Shown here in pieces: positions 49,972-58,618 of a DNA stretch of 64,000 nt. The notes below the pieces were generated by a model that was not told where the DNA came from, ran no database searches, and saw only the letters and a program-made list of their open reading frames with translations. The stretch's first letter is position 1. Every line of letters begins with the position of its first letter. The position numbers and the translations under genes were made by a program. This stretch comes from Schizochytrium sp. CCTCC M209059 (taxonomy: Eukaryota; Sar; Bigyra; Thraustochytrida; Thraustochytriidae): NCBI GenBank assembly GCA_000818945.1, contig KN805371.1, positions 541,994 through 605,993 of the forward strand, in the 5' to 3' direction.

Positions 49972-52236
49972 ATGGCGCCTCATGATGGAGGGTGCTCCTC
50001 GGTAAAGGCCAAGGTGATGGTCCGCTCGAGCTCTATGCCGGCGCTTTCGGCTTCCCCATTTGTGACAGCGAGCCTTCCGCGAGACCGCACAGAGGAGGAT
50101 GCTAGCGGCGACTTCGAGGTCGCGAGCCACGCCTCGGCAGACAATCTCGGCAGTGCCAGCATTGACATCGAAACCTTCTTCAACCTTGCCGTCACCACCG
50201 CCATCAGCCGTAATAACAATAACAACAACAACCTCGATGGCGATAGCAGCGACGAAGAAGACGATGGCACCTCATTCTTCTCAGACCCGCACTGGTCCAT
50301 CAAGGACGTTCGCACGTGCGAGCTGGAAAGCTCTTGTACGCCATCCTCGCCGCAGTCACCCGCAGCTGTGGATCTCGAAGACCATCGGCAAAGTTCATTC
50401 ATGTCTGTGGGCTCTGGCAAGCACAGCAGCAACCCTGAGCCCCCACGGCAAGAACGCTTTGATACCTCGCTCATTCACGAACACGTCAACGAGACAGAAC
50501 TCTTCGATGGTTTGAGAGATGTTCGCTCTGCTTCGACCATGGGGATATTGCGGGATGTCCTTGTCGCCTATCGCTTCGGGACCAAGGGAATTTTTGGCGT
50601 CGCGCATACGACCGCGGCGGTGTGCTTTGGTCTTGGCCGAAAGGCGCTCGAATTGCAGAGACAAACCCTCCTCTCTCTCGGTCTCGAGTCCGCGGCGAGC
50701 GCGCTACACTTCTTCCGAACCGGCGTTTCACAAGTGCACAGCATTGCACGGAAAGGTTTAGAGTCCTCGGAAGCGCAGCTCTTGCGTGTCATTCAAAGCG
50801 GGGACGACTCCCTTGCCGAGCGCGGAGGCGAGCAAGGCGATCTCATTCGCCTCTTGTTCGGCGACGGACATTACCGAGAGGCCTTGCTCTGCGTTGTGCG
50901 TCTTCTTCGCCGTCTTGGAACGGGCTTTGAACACCAGAACCCGCTCGTTCTTGCTGCCGGCTTCCGCGCCATGGTCCGCGCGCAAGCCATCGAGAAGCAA
51001 GACCGCATTAATCGTCGCCAGCGCGACCTCCAGTACAGTTTCATCCCTCTCATCTGCAAACGTAGAGTTCGCCGATGGGATCTATTTATGCGATTTAGCG
51101 CTGCTGCCTACGGACCTAAATTGTTGCGTCTTTTGCGTGCCGTCCCCGAAGATGTAGGGCCTTCCATCGTCACGCTCGGCGACGGCGTCGAGGCGCTCAC
51201 AGGCGTCCCGGGCCACGATGTCATCCACCACGCCCCCGAGACGAGCGCCATGTACAGTCCCGCTCACTATGTAGCAGTCGACCACGCCAATGAAAACATC
51301 GTTGTTGTCATTCGTGGCACCATGCATGTTGCGGATCTACTCGTCGATCTGGTTTGCGAGCAAGTCAACTTTACCTGCCGGACCGACGACGATACGCACG
51401 ATTATATTTACTCGGGCCGCACCGTTCGCGAGCGCAGAGACGCCGACATCAAAGCTCACGCCAACTCCTCCGCCTCCCTCGACGAGGAAACCAGCTCCTT
51501 TTTTGACGACGAGGCTGAGGAGGACGCCGTGCATGCGCCAGAGGCTCGTGGCTTTCGCGGCAAGGCTCATCGCGGCTTTCTCATCGCTGCTCGCAATCTT
51601 GCGGTTCAACTTTACGATATTGTGCAGGACGCGCTGGACGATCATCCAGACTATAACCTTGTTGTCACGGGTCACTCCATGGGAGCTGGAATTGCCACCC
51701 TGCTCACCTTGCTCTGGGCCCAAGCCGAGGCCTTTGGTGCCCGAACGAACGATATGCACGCATTTGCCTTTGGCGCGCCCTGCAGCCTTTGCCACGAGCT
51801 AGCCCAAAGTCCCTTTACACGTCAGTTCGTCACTGCAGTAGTGGTCGGTGATGACTTTGTGTCGCGCCTTAGCTTTTCCACCGTCTTTGAAGTGCAACAG
51901 GCTGTCAACGCCTACGCTTCTCGGGGCGTTTCGCTTTCTGTTGACGAGATTCGCGACGTCTATCGTACCATCAAACGAGACGCCATCGAGAACAAACTCT
52001 TTTCCGCCGGAACCGTGTGGCTCCTGGACTCGGACGAGTTCAACATGAATCCTGTAGAGATCGACCCACGCGAACTCTTGCACTCGCTCGAGTTTTCCGA
52101 ATCCTTTCTCACCGCGCATCTCCCGATTCGCTACCTCAATGCAATCGCAAACGCAACGACTTTTGTCAGCCCCGAGTCGCTGCAGGACGTGCAAATCCTT
52201 AACACTCGGCGTCCCAATCCTCAAGACGTTAGTTAG
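49972..52236 (+). CDS. Class-3 lipase (diacylglycerol-lipase-like)
   Basis: 754 residues in one exon. The alpha/beta-hydrolase class-3 domain spans ~410-725. The nucleophile elbow is V-T-G-H-S-M-G-A-G with S569; the acid is probably D627 or D628 in V-V-V-G-D-D-F-V-S-R; the histidine is H716 in S-F-L-T-A-H-L-P-I-R-Y. V-V-I-R-G-T-M (~445) is the oxyanion-side strand. Arrangement and the H-x-P-x-x-Y pattern resemble sn-1 DAG lipases, but no predicted transmembrane bundle precedes the domain; residues ~190-400 are helical and soluble-looking. An acidic/Ser-rich insert (~490-525) sits between oxyanion strand and nucleophile, where DAG lipases carry a regulatory loop. The N-terminal 190 residues are Ser/Asp-rich and probably disordered. 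Likely substrate: mono- or diacylglycerol; location uncertain. Confidence 0.9.
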   Translation: MAPHDGGCSSVKAKVMVRSSSMPALSASPFVTASLPRDRTEEDASGDFEVASHASADNLGSASIDIETFFNLAVTTAISRNNNNNNNLDGDSSDEEDDGTSFFSDPHWSIKDVRTCELESSCTPSSPQSPAAVDLEDHRQSSFMSVGSGKHSSNPEPPRQERFDTSLIHEHVNETELFDGLRDVRSASTMGILRDVLVAYRFGTKGIFGVAHTTAAVCFGLGRKALELQRQTLLSLGLESAASALHFFRTGVSQVHSIARKGLESSEAQLLRVIQSGDDSLAERGGEQGDLIRLLFGDGHYREALLCVVRLLRRLGTGFEHQNPLVLAAGFRAMVRAQAIEKQDRINRRQRDLQYSFIPLICKRRVRRWDLFMRFSAAAYGPKLLRLLRAVPEDVGPSIVTLGDGVEALTGVPGHDVIHHAPETSAMYSPAHYVAVDHANENIVVVIRGTMHVADLLVDLVCEQVNFTCRTDDDTHDYIYSGRTVRERRDADIKAHANSSASLDEETSSFFDDEAEEDAVHAPEARGFRGKAHRGFLIAARNLAVQLYDIVQDALDDHPDYNLVVTGHSMGAGIATLLTLLWAQAEAFGARTNDMHAFAFGAPCSLCHELAQSPFTRQFVTAVVVGDDFVSRLSFSTVFEVQQAVNAYASRGVSLSVDEIRDVYRTIKRDAIENKLFSAGTVWLLDSDEFNMNPVEIDPRELLHSLEFSESFLTAHLPIRYLNAIANATTFVSPESLQDVQILNTRRPNPQDVS

Positions 52237-52281
52237 TCAGCTCTTTGTTTCACATTATTTATCATATTATTTTACTCATCA

Positions 52282-52488
52282 TCAGTTCTCATCCGTGCAG
52301 TGAGGTTGCGTCGGGTTTGTGCAAGGAATGCACGTCTGCTCAGCCTCAGACTTGGAGCGACAAAGCAAGTAAAGTGCACAGCATGAGAAAGTGCATTTCC
52401 CGTCTCTTTCTGCGTAATATAAGAGCTGGTCATTAGGATCGCGCCAGACTTCCTCCCCAAAGAGAGGATCTTCGAGTAGGCTACGCAT
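52282..52488 (-). CDS. Small Cys-rich ORF, 68 aa, uncertain
   Basis: Begins M-R-S-L-L-E-D-P-L-F-G-E-E-V-W and has balanced composition with seven cysteines (F-S-C-C-A-L-Y-L-L-C and a later C-x-x-C). It lies in the same minus-strand frame as the tail-anchored ORF just upstream, separated only by one TAG and a few codons. It could be a separate small gene, an exon, or a readthrough extension. No family recognised. Confidence 0.35.
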   Translation of the reverse strand: MRSLLEDPLFGEEVWRDPNDQLLYYAERDGKCTFSCCALYLLCRSKSEAEQTCIPCTNPTQPHCTDEN

Positions 52489-52497
52489 ACTCACTCG

Positions 52498-52719
52498 CTA
52501 GGTGAAGCTGTTAATAATTCTCCAAATGGAAATGGCCAGCAAAATCACTAACACGATGCAGGTGCCACAGGCTCTGCAACAAGAGTCCGCCTCCTTCTCT
52601 TCCTTGACAACCGGTCGGCTCTTCTCAGGAGCCAATACAGGCGTAGCTTCCACTGCAACGACTTCGTCTTGAGAGACGGGTACGACCATTGCCACAGGTA
52701 CACTTGTTGCTTGTTGCAT
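52498..52719 (-). CDS. Small tail-anchored membrane protein, 73 aa
   Basis: ATG-started. An N-terminal Val/Ala/Pro-rich half (M-Q-Q-A-T-S-V-P-V-A-M-V-V-P-V) is followed by a charged linker, S-C-C-R-A-C, a hydrophobic segment I-V-L-V-I-L-L-A-I-S-I-W, and the end R-I-I-N-S-F-T. That gives a single C-terminal membrane helix with a possibly palmitoylated Cys cluster in front. It has no known family but looks like a real protein rather than a chance frame. It sits between the convergent ends of the lipase and EF-hand genes. Confidence 0.5.
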   Translation of the reverse strand: MQQATSVPVAMVVPVSQDEVVAVEATPVLAPEKSRPVVKEEKEADSCCRACGTCIVLVILLAISIWRIINSFT

Positions 52720-53173
52720 TCTCTTTGCGCGAGCAAATCGCAGACTGGTTCTGGCGATCAGTTCTTTGTTTGGCTGATTTATGATTTGGTTTGCTTCGCC
52801 TCATGCAAGCCTTGCCTAGTAGCTTTTGAAAAAAGAAACAGGCTGCAATCTGATCAACAAGGCAGACCATGGTTATTCACACATGTGGCTGTCCTCTCGA
52901 CTGCAATTTGCAGTCAATCATAGGCTGCCCCAGGTCTTGGTTGACTGTCTGGGGTTCCAAAAGCGAGGACTCTGTTTTCCAACTTGTCGTCCTATGAATG
53001 TAACGAACTGACAAGCCAGAATCTCAAGTTGTCCGCAACACGATTTGGGTAGAATATCCGTTGCAATCAAGAATGCAGTCTACCGGCTCCAGATCTCTCG
53101 AATTGAGTGTATAGGCCTTGGCGAGTGTGTGGCAAGTGGAAATGTTTATGTTCGTCGTAAAGGTCTAGTCTAA
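52720..53173. other. Spacer; probable UTRs, no gene seen
   Basis: Lower-GC sequence that includes the 5' side of the small membrane ORF and the 3' side of the EF-hand gene. Confidence 0.4.
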
Positions 53174-55104
53174 TCAGGGTGCGCCCGCGATATTTTCTGT
53201 TGGAGTTTGCACAGGCGGATTAGTCGGAGCAGACGTGGGTAATAGCGTCGGTAAGACCGTTGGCGACAATGTCGGAGAGCTTGTTGGTAAAGTCGTTGGC
53301 GATGCAGTAGGCTCGGTAGTTGGAAGAGCAGTTGGAAATGCAGTTGGCGATGAGGTCGGCGCAGAAGTTGGGATCTCGGTCGGGAATTCCGTGGGTGCTC
53401 CTGTGGTTGGAGAAGCCGTGGGAGCAGGGGTAGGCGCTGCGGTCGGTGGGGTCGGCGCGGCAGTCGTTGGGGACATTGTTGGGGCTGCCGTTGTCGGCAA
53501 CTGTGTCGGCGCGGCAGTCGTCGGGAACATGGTTGGGGCTGCCGATGGGGCATGCGAGTGATCATCGTCGTCTTTCTCCGCTTTCCATACAAGTAATCCG
53601 ACCACTAGTCCAATGATGGCGAGGAAAATCAAAACCACCATCAGCTTGGCAAGCCGCCCACGGCTCGTCTTGTGTCGGAGGATTTCCCCTCCCTCCGGAT
53701 GCACCTTTTTGTGGTCAGGTTTTGGATTTTGGTCCTGCTGTGAAGGAATGTTTGCCTCCAGATCTAGGTCAGCTTTGTCATCTGCTGGGTTGGGATCTGG
53801 CTTAGGGTCTGCTTTAGGATCTATTTGCTCTGGCGTTTGCGGAGTCGGCGAAGGTCCATCGTCGGGAACGACAGCTGGGACGACGGGACTGCTCTCCTCA
53901 TCTTTGTCCTTGTCATCTTTATCCATTTTCTTTTTCTCATCGTCCTTTTCGTAGAGCTCTGACTTGTCATCTTTCTCATCCGGTTTTGTGCCGTCATCCT
54001 TCTCGTACGGCTTCGCATCGTCGTCCTTGTCATGCCGCTTAGAATCATCGGCATACGGCTTGAGATCATCATTCCTATCGTATGGCTTGGCATCATTGTA
54101 CGGCTTGGTGTCATCATCATACGGCTTGGCGCCATCGTCCTTGCCATACGGCTTCGCGTCGTCGTCCTTTCCATACGGCTCCGTGCCATCGTCGTACGGC
54201 TTGGTGTCATCATCGTACGGCTTGGTGTCGTCATCGTACGGCTTGGTGTCGTCATCCTTGCCATAAGGCTTGGCGTCGTCATCCTTGCTATAAGGCTTGA
54301 CATCGTCATCCTTGCCATAAGGCTTGGCATCGTCATCCTTGCCATAAGGCTTGGCATCATCATCCTGGCCATAAGGCTTGGCGTCGTCATCCTGGCCATA
54401 AGGCTTGGCGTCGTCATCCTGGCCATAAGGCTTGGCGTCGTCATCCCCATAAGGCTTGGCATCCTTGCCATAAGGCTTGGCATCGTCATCCTGGCCATAA
54501 GGCTTGGCATCATCATCCTGGCCATAAGGCTTGGCATCGTCATCCTTGCTATATGGCTTGACATCGTCATCCTGGCCATAAGGCTTGGCATCATCATCCT
54601 TGCCATAAGGCTTCGCGTCGTCGTCCCTACCGTCGGAGCTGGCTTCGCTGTCTGACGAAGAATTTTCATATGGCTGGTCCTTCCCGTTTTCTTTCTCGGC
54701 TGGAGCACTGTCACTGTTCTCGACCGCGGCGGACTCCATTTCGTCGGCAAATCGATGCATGAAGTCGGCAAACTCGACAATGTTGATTACATCGTCATCC
54801 GTTTTGTCCATATGCGTGAGTATAGCATCAATTTCGTCGGATGAGACATCGATGGCAAATTTTCGATTCAGGCCTTGGTGCAATTCTGCGCGTGAAATAT
54901 TGGTACTGCTGTTTGTATCTAGATCTACAAAGGCGGCGATAATCTGCAGAGGCCACTTGCGCGTCAGTTCTTTTCTTTTCTTTTCGGTCTTCCATTCTCT
55001 CCATGCCTGGTTCGAAAGGCTCAACCTACCTCGCTTTGCAGCGGTGTCGCTTTAAAGCGCTGCACGAGCGCAAGAACGACGTCCCGGTCGGCCTGCGTCG
55101 GCAT
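53174..55104 (-). CDS. EF-hand / KPYG-repeat / single-TM / Pro-Thr-stalk surface protein
   Basis: The proposed exons are 55104-55030 and 55006-53174 (635 residues), joined over a 23-nt intron; the main frame has no ATG of its own before the second EF-hand. Order: helical N-terminus (M-P-T-Q-A-D-R-D-V-V); two EF-hand-like units, a degenerate D-L-D-T-N-S-S-T-N and a better D-K-T-D-D-D-V-I-N-I-V-E-F (~50-115); about 25 copies of a 9-residue K-D-D-D-A-K-P-Y-G unit (~148-375); a Pro/Asp-rich linker; one transmembrane helix L-M-V-V-L-I-F-L-A-I-I-G-L (~480-500); and a ~130-residue tail of P-T-x-x-P-T repeats. There is no signal peptide, so this could be type II: EF-hands and acidic repeats in the cytosol, the PT tail outside and probably O-glycosylated. 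PT stalks are common on stramenopile surface proteins. Function unknown; Ca2+ sensing and wall or matrix attachment are guesses. Confidence 0.75.
53960..54640 (-). repeat. 27-bp coding minisatellite (KDDDAKPYG)
   Basis: Tandem 27-bp units, with shorter 18-21-bp derivatives in places, encode K/Q-D-D-D-A-K-P-Y-G. Unit variants (A/V/T at position 5, G/S/D at position 9) are clustered, indicating several duplication rounds. Confidence 0.9.
55007..55029 (-). other. Candidate 23-nt intron
   Basis: On the minus strand it begins GTAGGT after codon 25 (...P-L-Q-S-E) and ends ACCAG before GCA-TGG. Splicing joins Q-S-E to A-W-R-E-W-K in phase 0. Unspliced, the upstream ATG frame ends after V-G-stop. 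Confidence 0.45.
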
Positions 55105-55460
55105 GGTGAAGCAAGCTTCGGTTCTAACACAGGGAAAGGCAATGAGGCTATCTCATGCGCACAGCCCCCTCCCCGAGGAGATTGTCTTTTGCCTGTCTGT
55201 GCGAGCGCTTGGCCCCAGCGGTCGGTTTCTTTCATTGGCATGCATACTTTTGCACATATGGTTAAAAGTGTCCGTTGCCTACCTCCGTGCGCCGCGTCGA
55301 CGGGCATCTTGAGAGCGCTCTAATAAGGCGACACCAAACAATTGAGGTTGCGCCGCGAGCAGCGCCGTGGATACAGGCCCGGCGCCCTTGGTCTCGCGTC
55401 GCGTCATCGGCAGACGGGCGGGCAGACGGCGCGGTGATTCGTTAGGTTCTGCGACCAACA
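55105..55460. promoter_or_regulatory. Divergent promoter region
   Basis: 356 bp between the EF-hand gene (-) and the 979-aa gene (+). No specific motif identified. Confidence 0.35.
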
Positions 55461-58400
55461 ATGCAGGACACTTCGCTCGCTCCGGGCCAAGGGGCGGCGA
55501 ATGCCAAAGTTGGCTTCGAGGCTTGGCTTTCGGGCCTCTTTGAAGAAGACCACACGGTGAGCGATGCCGACCAGACGCAAGACTCCAAAGCAAGGCGACT
55601 CAGCCTGGGCGGTACAAGCACACAAATTATGCGCGGAAACAAGATTGCAAATGGAAAACTACTCCGCAGACGACGAGAACTCCCTGCAGCGAGACAAAAG
55701 CAGGTCGTCGTTGCAAATCCATACCTTGACAGCGAATCTACAATCACAACGAGTAGAACTGATGCTACAGAGGATAAAGCAAGCGAGGATCTTGACAAGA
55801 TCCGCATGCGCTGGGACAGTCAACGAAAGCTATCCATTTCAACGGTTCGCACGGATTCTTGCACGCTCTCGACTACGGCGAACTTTTCGAACTATGGCTA
55901 TGGCTCGCAATACTTTCCGCTCTCGGCTAAACGTTCATCTCGATCCTGTGCACCGGTCACAAAAGCCGAGGCTTTTACCCGTCTGGAACCGGGTTCAATG
56001 CTCTGGCCACTCATTGCTGACAGCGTCGGCGCCCTTTGCGCGAGAAGTAAGTCACCTTGTAAGTCGTCGAGTCTCTGGGCTCGAACGACACTTCTCCCGT
56101 GCGTCGTTGTCAATCTGGACGTTGCTAGTAAGGATGGAATACCTGTCGATGCTGCATTCGATTATTGTTATTCGATTCAAGGATCAGGAGACGGTCTTGA
56201 AGCAGCGTATTTTGAACGCGGCGCGGCAAACGAAAATCTCATAGCTGCAGTCGATAACATCTTTCCTGCAACAAGCCCAGACGGCTTTCCGATAGCAGTC
56301 GCAAAGCGAGCGCATTTCAGAACGCGAGAAGCTGATCTTACAGTGGACCGCCATTATGGACATCATGCGTCGCTCGTCTTCCTTTACTCTCGCGAACACA
56401 TTCATTCTGAAATTGAGCGAAATGCACCGGGAACACTTAGTATACAGGCGTTTCAGAAAGCGCGCGGCGCCCGTCCGTGGATCGTACGAGCTCTTTGGGA
56501 TCAGAAACGCAAATGTCGCTCTGTGTGGATTCTCACAAGCACTTCAGAGTACGTTCAACAACCCCATGAGGAAGCAACCAAAGTTGGACAGCTATGGACG
56601 AAAGCAACCTCTGGGCAACAGACCAAGTCCGCCAGCAGATCTTCCTCCGGGCAACCCATGGACACCCGAGTTGTGGCAGGTTCTCTGCATGTCATGCATG
56701 GTCGTAACCTACGTTCGCACCATGTACATGAGCTGGCAACAGACATGTCATCAAGAGATCGTTGCAATATCGTTCAAGCTTCTCCCGCCGTTTGGCCCGT
56801 CCCGGCAAAAATGATCGATGAGCTTGCAGAGGCGCTCCGACGAATATCCCGCCTGCCGCTCGCGGAACTTGCCGCTGATTTTTGTCAGGACGAGCAGTCC
56901 GGATGGCATCTTCTTCAGGTCAAGGCATTCAAGCTTGAAGAAGAGGGCATCATGAGTACCGAAGAAGCCAAGAGAAGGAGCCACGGGACCCTCGTGCCCA
57001 TTGTCCGACCTTTGGTGCGCCCAAAGCGTAAGCGCATCGTCACGAGGGACCAAGATTCTCAAGCAACCGTGAAGAATACATTGCGCAAATGTGCAGGCGA
57101 TCTTTGCGGCGGCAAAGTAGCAGTCTCTCGTTCTTCCAAGCCGGTGGCAAAGCGCGAAATCTTTCTCGAGCGAGCAAGTCAGCGCGCTTGGGATGAAGCC
57201 CGTGCTCTCGGAACTGCGACGCACAAGCCCGTTTATGACACGGACGAGCTCTTTGCCTGGCTCGCAGAAGATGAGCAAAAGAACCAGAACCAGCTCGTCC
57301 GGGTTTGCGAGACGTGCTATGAGGGCTATCGCGCACTGGCAGCGATCCGTGAGGAAGGGAAAAGTCACGGTACTGGACAACGCAGTAGCTCCGTCACTCT
57401 TGTAGGGAAACACGGCGGGGGGCATGCTGTACAAACGGGAGAAAAGGCCCAAAAGGCTTGCTTGCGACTGTATGAACAGTTTGAGGAGCAAGCTCGTAAG
57501 AAGACACTTGGCGTCGCAAAAGCAATGCTTGAAGTTCAGGCTCGCGAGTTAAAGCAGGCGAATGAACGAAGGCGGCTTCGGCGAAAGCGTCGTCCCAAGC
57601 GCCAGAGCAGCAGCATCCAAAATGCTTCAAGTTCTCGCCAGCTTTCCCGTGAAGGTATTCATGACAGCATCGGTGCAGGCGTCAATCATGTTCATGAGGT
57701 GTCCGATGCCCGTTGGGAAACTGATAGTGAATGGTCCGGGATTTCCTTGTGTCCGGGCGACCGCGTTCGAGATACAGATCTTCGTGAGGGAACAGTTGTG
57801 GAGGTGCACGAAGCCGATGATACGTGCACAGTTCAATTTGACACGGAAAAAATTGAAGCGCGCGTCTCGGTATCTGTACTTTCGCACGCCGATATTCCTC
57901 AAGACACTGAGTTTTTGCAATTGAGTGCTGCAGATTTAATTGGCGTCGGACCGCTTCCACCTTTGAAAAAGAAAAGTCAACGTCGCCCGCGACGCCTTCG
58001 GCACTCTCGGACAAAGACGAACACACGCTCAAGAGTTGCGCTCGATGCCACTGGAGCAGTTAAGAAAGGGGTGTACCTCAGCAGCAATCAAGACGAAGAT
58101 GGGGAAGATGAAGAAGACCTTTATCATGCAGGCGTGGATGAAGAAAACGATGACGAGGACAATGACGACGATGATAACGACGAAAAGAGTGAGCCAGAAG
58201 ACGCCGACGATGCGGACGAGATCGATCCAGTCACAGGGGTCAGCAAGAGCTTTCGAGACCTCTTTGTTACCAGCGACCAAGTACCCGCTTCTGATACTGA
58301 CCTCGAAAAGAGTCACACTCCCCTTTACTATCGTCATCAACCTGAGCTTGAAGCTAGTAACGCGCGTCTCTATGATCAAGGAGTCCACCACATGTACTAA
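55461..58400 (+). CDS. Hypothetical 979-aa protein with possible Tudor-like domain
   Basis: Single ATG-started ORF, family not recognised. The N-terminal ~150 residues are Ser/Thr/Arg-rich. Residues ~175-370 look folded (A-F-D-Y-C-Y-S-I, Y-G-H-H-A-S-L-V-F-L-Y, R-P-W-I-V-R-A-L-W). Residues ~450-510 contain V-W-P-V-P-A-K-M-I-D-E-L-A and D-E-Q-S-G-W-H-L-L-Q-V-K-A-F. Two cysteine pairs, C-x4-C near 545 and C-x2-C near 614 (V-C-E-T-C-Y-E-G-Y), could bind zinc. A long basic helix follows. Residues ~768-810 (G-D-R-V-R-D ... G-T-V-V-E-V ... V-Q-F-D) have the spacing of a Tudor/Agenet barrel. The tail is basic, then strongly acidic. This suggests a nuclear or cytosolic scaffold; no enzymatic motif and no membrane segment. 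Confidence 0.75.
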   Translation: MQDTSLAPGQGAANAKVGFEAWLSGLFEEDHTVSDADQTQDSKARRLSLGGTSTQIMRGNKIANGKLLRRRRELPAARQKQVVVANPYLDSESTITTSRTDATEDKASEDLDKIRMRWDSQRKLSISTVRTDSCTLSTTANFSNYGYGSQYFPLSAKRSSRSCAPVTKAEAFTRLEPGSMLWPLIADSVGALCARSKSPCKSSSLWARTTLLPCVVVNLDVASKDGIPVDAAFDYCYSIQGSGDGLEAAYFERGAANENLIAAVDNIFPATSPDGFPIAVAKRAHFRTREADLTVDRHYGHHASLVFLYSREHIHSEIERNAPGTLSIQAFQKARGARPWIVRALWDQKRKCRSVWILTSTSEYVQQPHEEATKVGQLWTKATSGQQTKSASRSSSGQPMDTRVVAGSLHVMHGRNLRSHHVHELATDMSSRDRCNIVQASPAVWPVPAKMIDELAEALRRISRLPLAELAADFCQDEQSGWHLLQVKAFKLEEEGIMSTEEAKRRSHGTLVPIVRPLVRPKRKRIVTRDQDSQATVKNTLRKCAGDLCGGKVAVSRSSKPVAKREIFLERASQRAWDEARALGTATHKPVYDTDELFAWLAEDEQKNQNQLVRVCETCYEGYRALAAIREEGKSHGTGQRSSSVTLVGKHGGGHAVQTGEKAQKACLRLYEQFEEQARKKTLGVAKAMLEVQARELKQANERRRLRRKRRPKRQSSSIQNASSSRQLSREGIHDSIGAGVNHVHEVSDARWETDSEWSGISLCPGDRVRDTDLREGTVVEVHEADDTCTVQFDTEKIEARVSVSVLSHADIPQDTEFLQLSAADLIGVGPLPPLKKKSQRRPRRLRHSRTKTNTRSRVALDATGAVKKGVYLSSNQDEDGEDEEDLYHAGVDEENDDEDNDDDDNDEKSEPEDADDADEIDPVTGVSKSFRDLFVTSDQVPASDTDLEKSHTPLYYRHQPELEASNARLYDQGVHHMY

Positions 58401-58618
58401 CAGTAAGCATAAAACATTCATTGAACTGGGACCGCTCTAGCTGGTAGCATCGACTGTAAAGAACGAGGCACATTAACTTATTGTCTTTCCAATCCTTCCT
58501 TTCATGATGTCCTTTTTCTCAGATTTTTTTTTTTTTCCCGAAGCCGAGTCGTGGCTCATCAATTCAATAACCGGCCGCGCAAGATATCTGATTGTACGAC
58601 GCAACGCTGACTCGGACG

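Noticed and set aside
53821..54780. 319-codon minus-strand frame rich in M-A-R-M and P-S-L
   Set aside because: It is an out-of-frame reading of the 27-bp minisatellite of the EF-hand gene.
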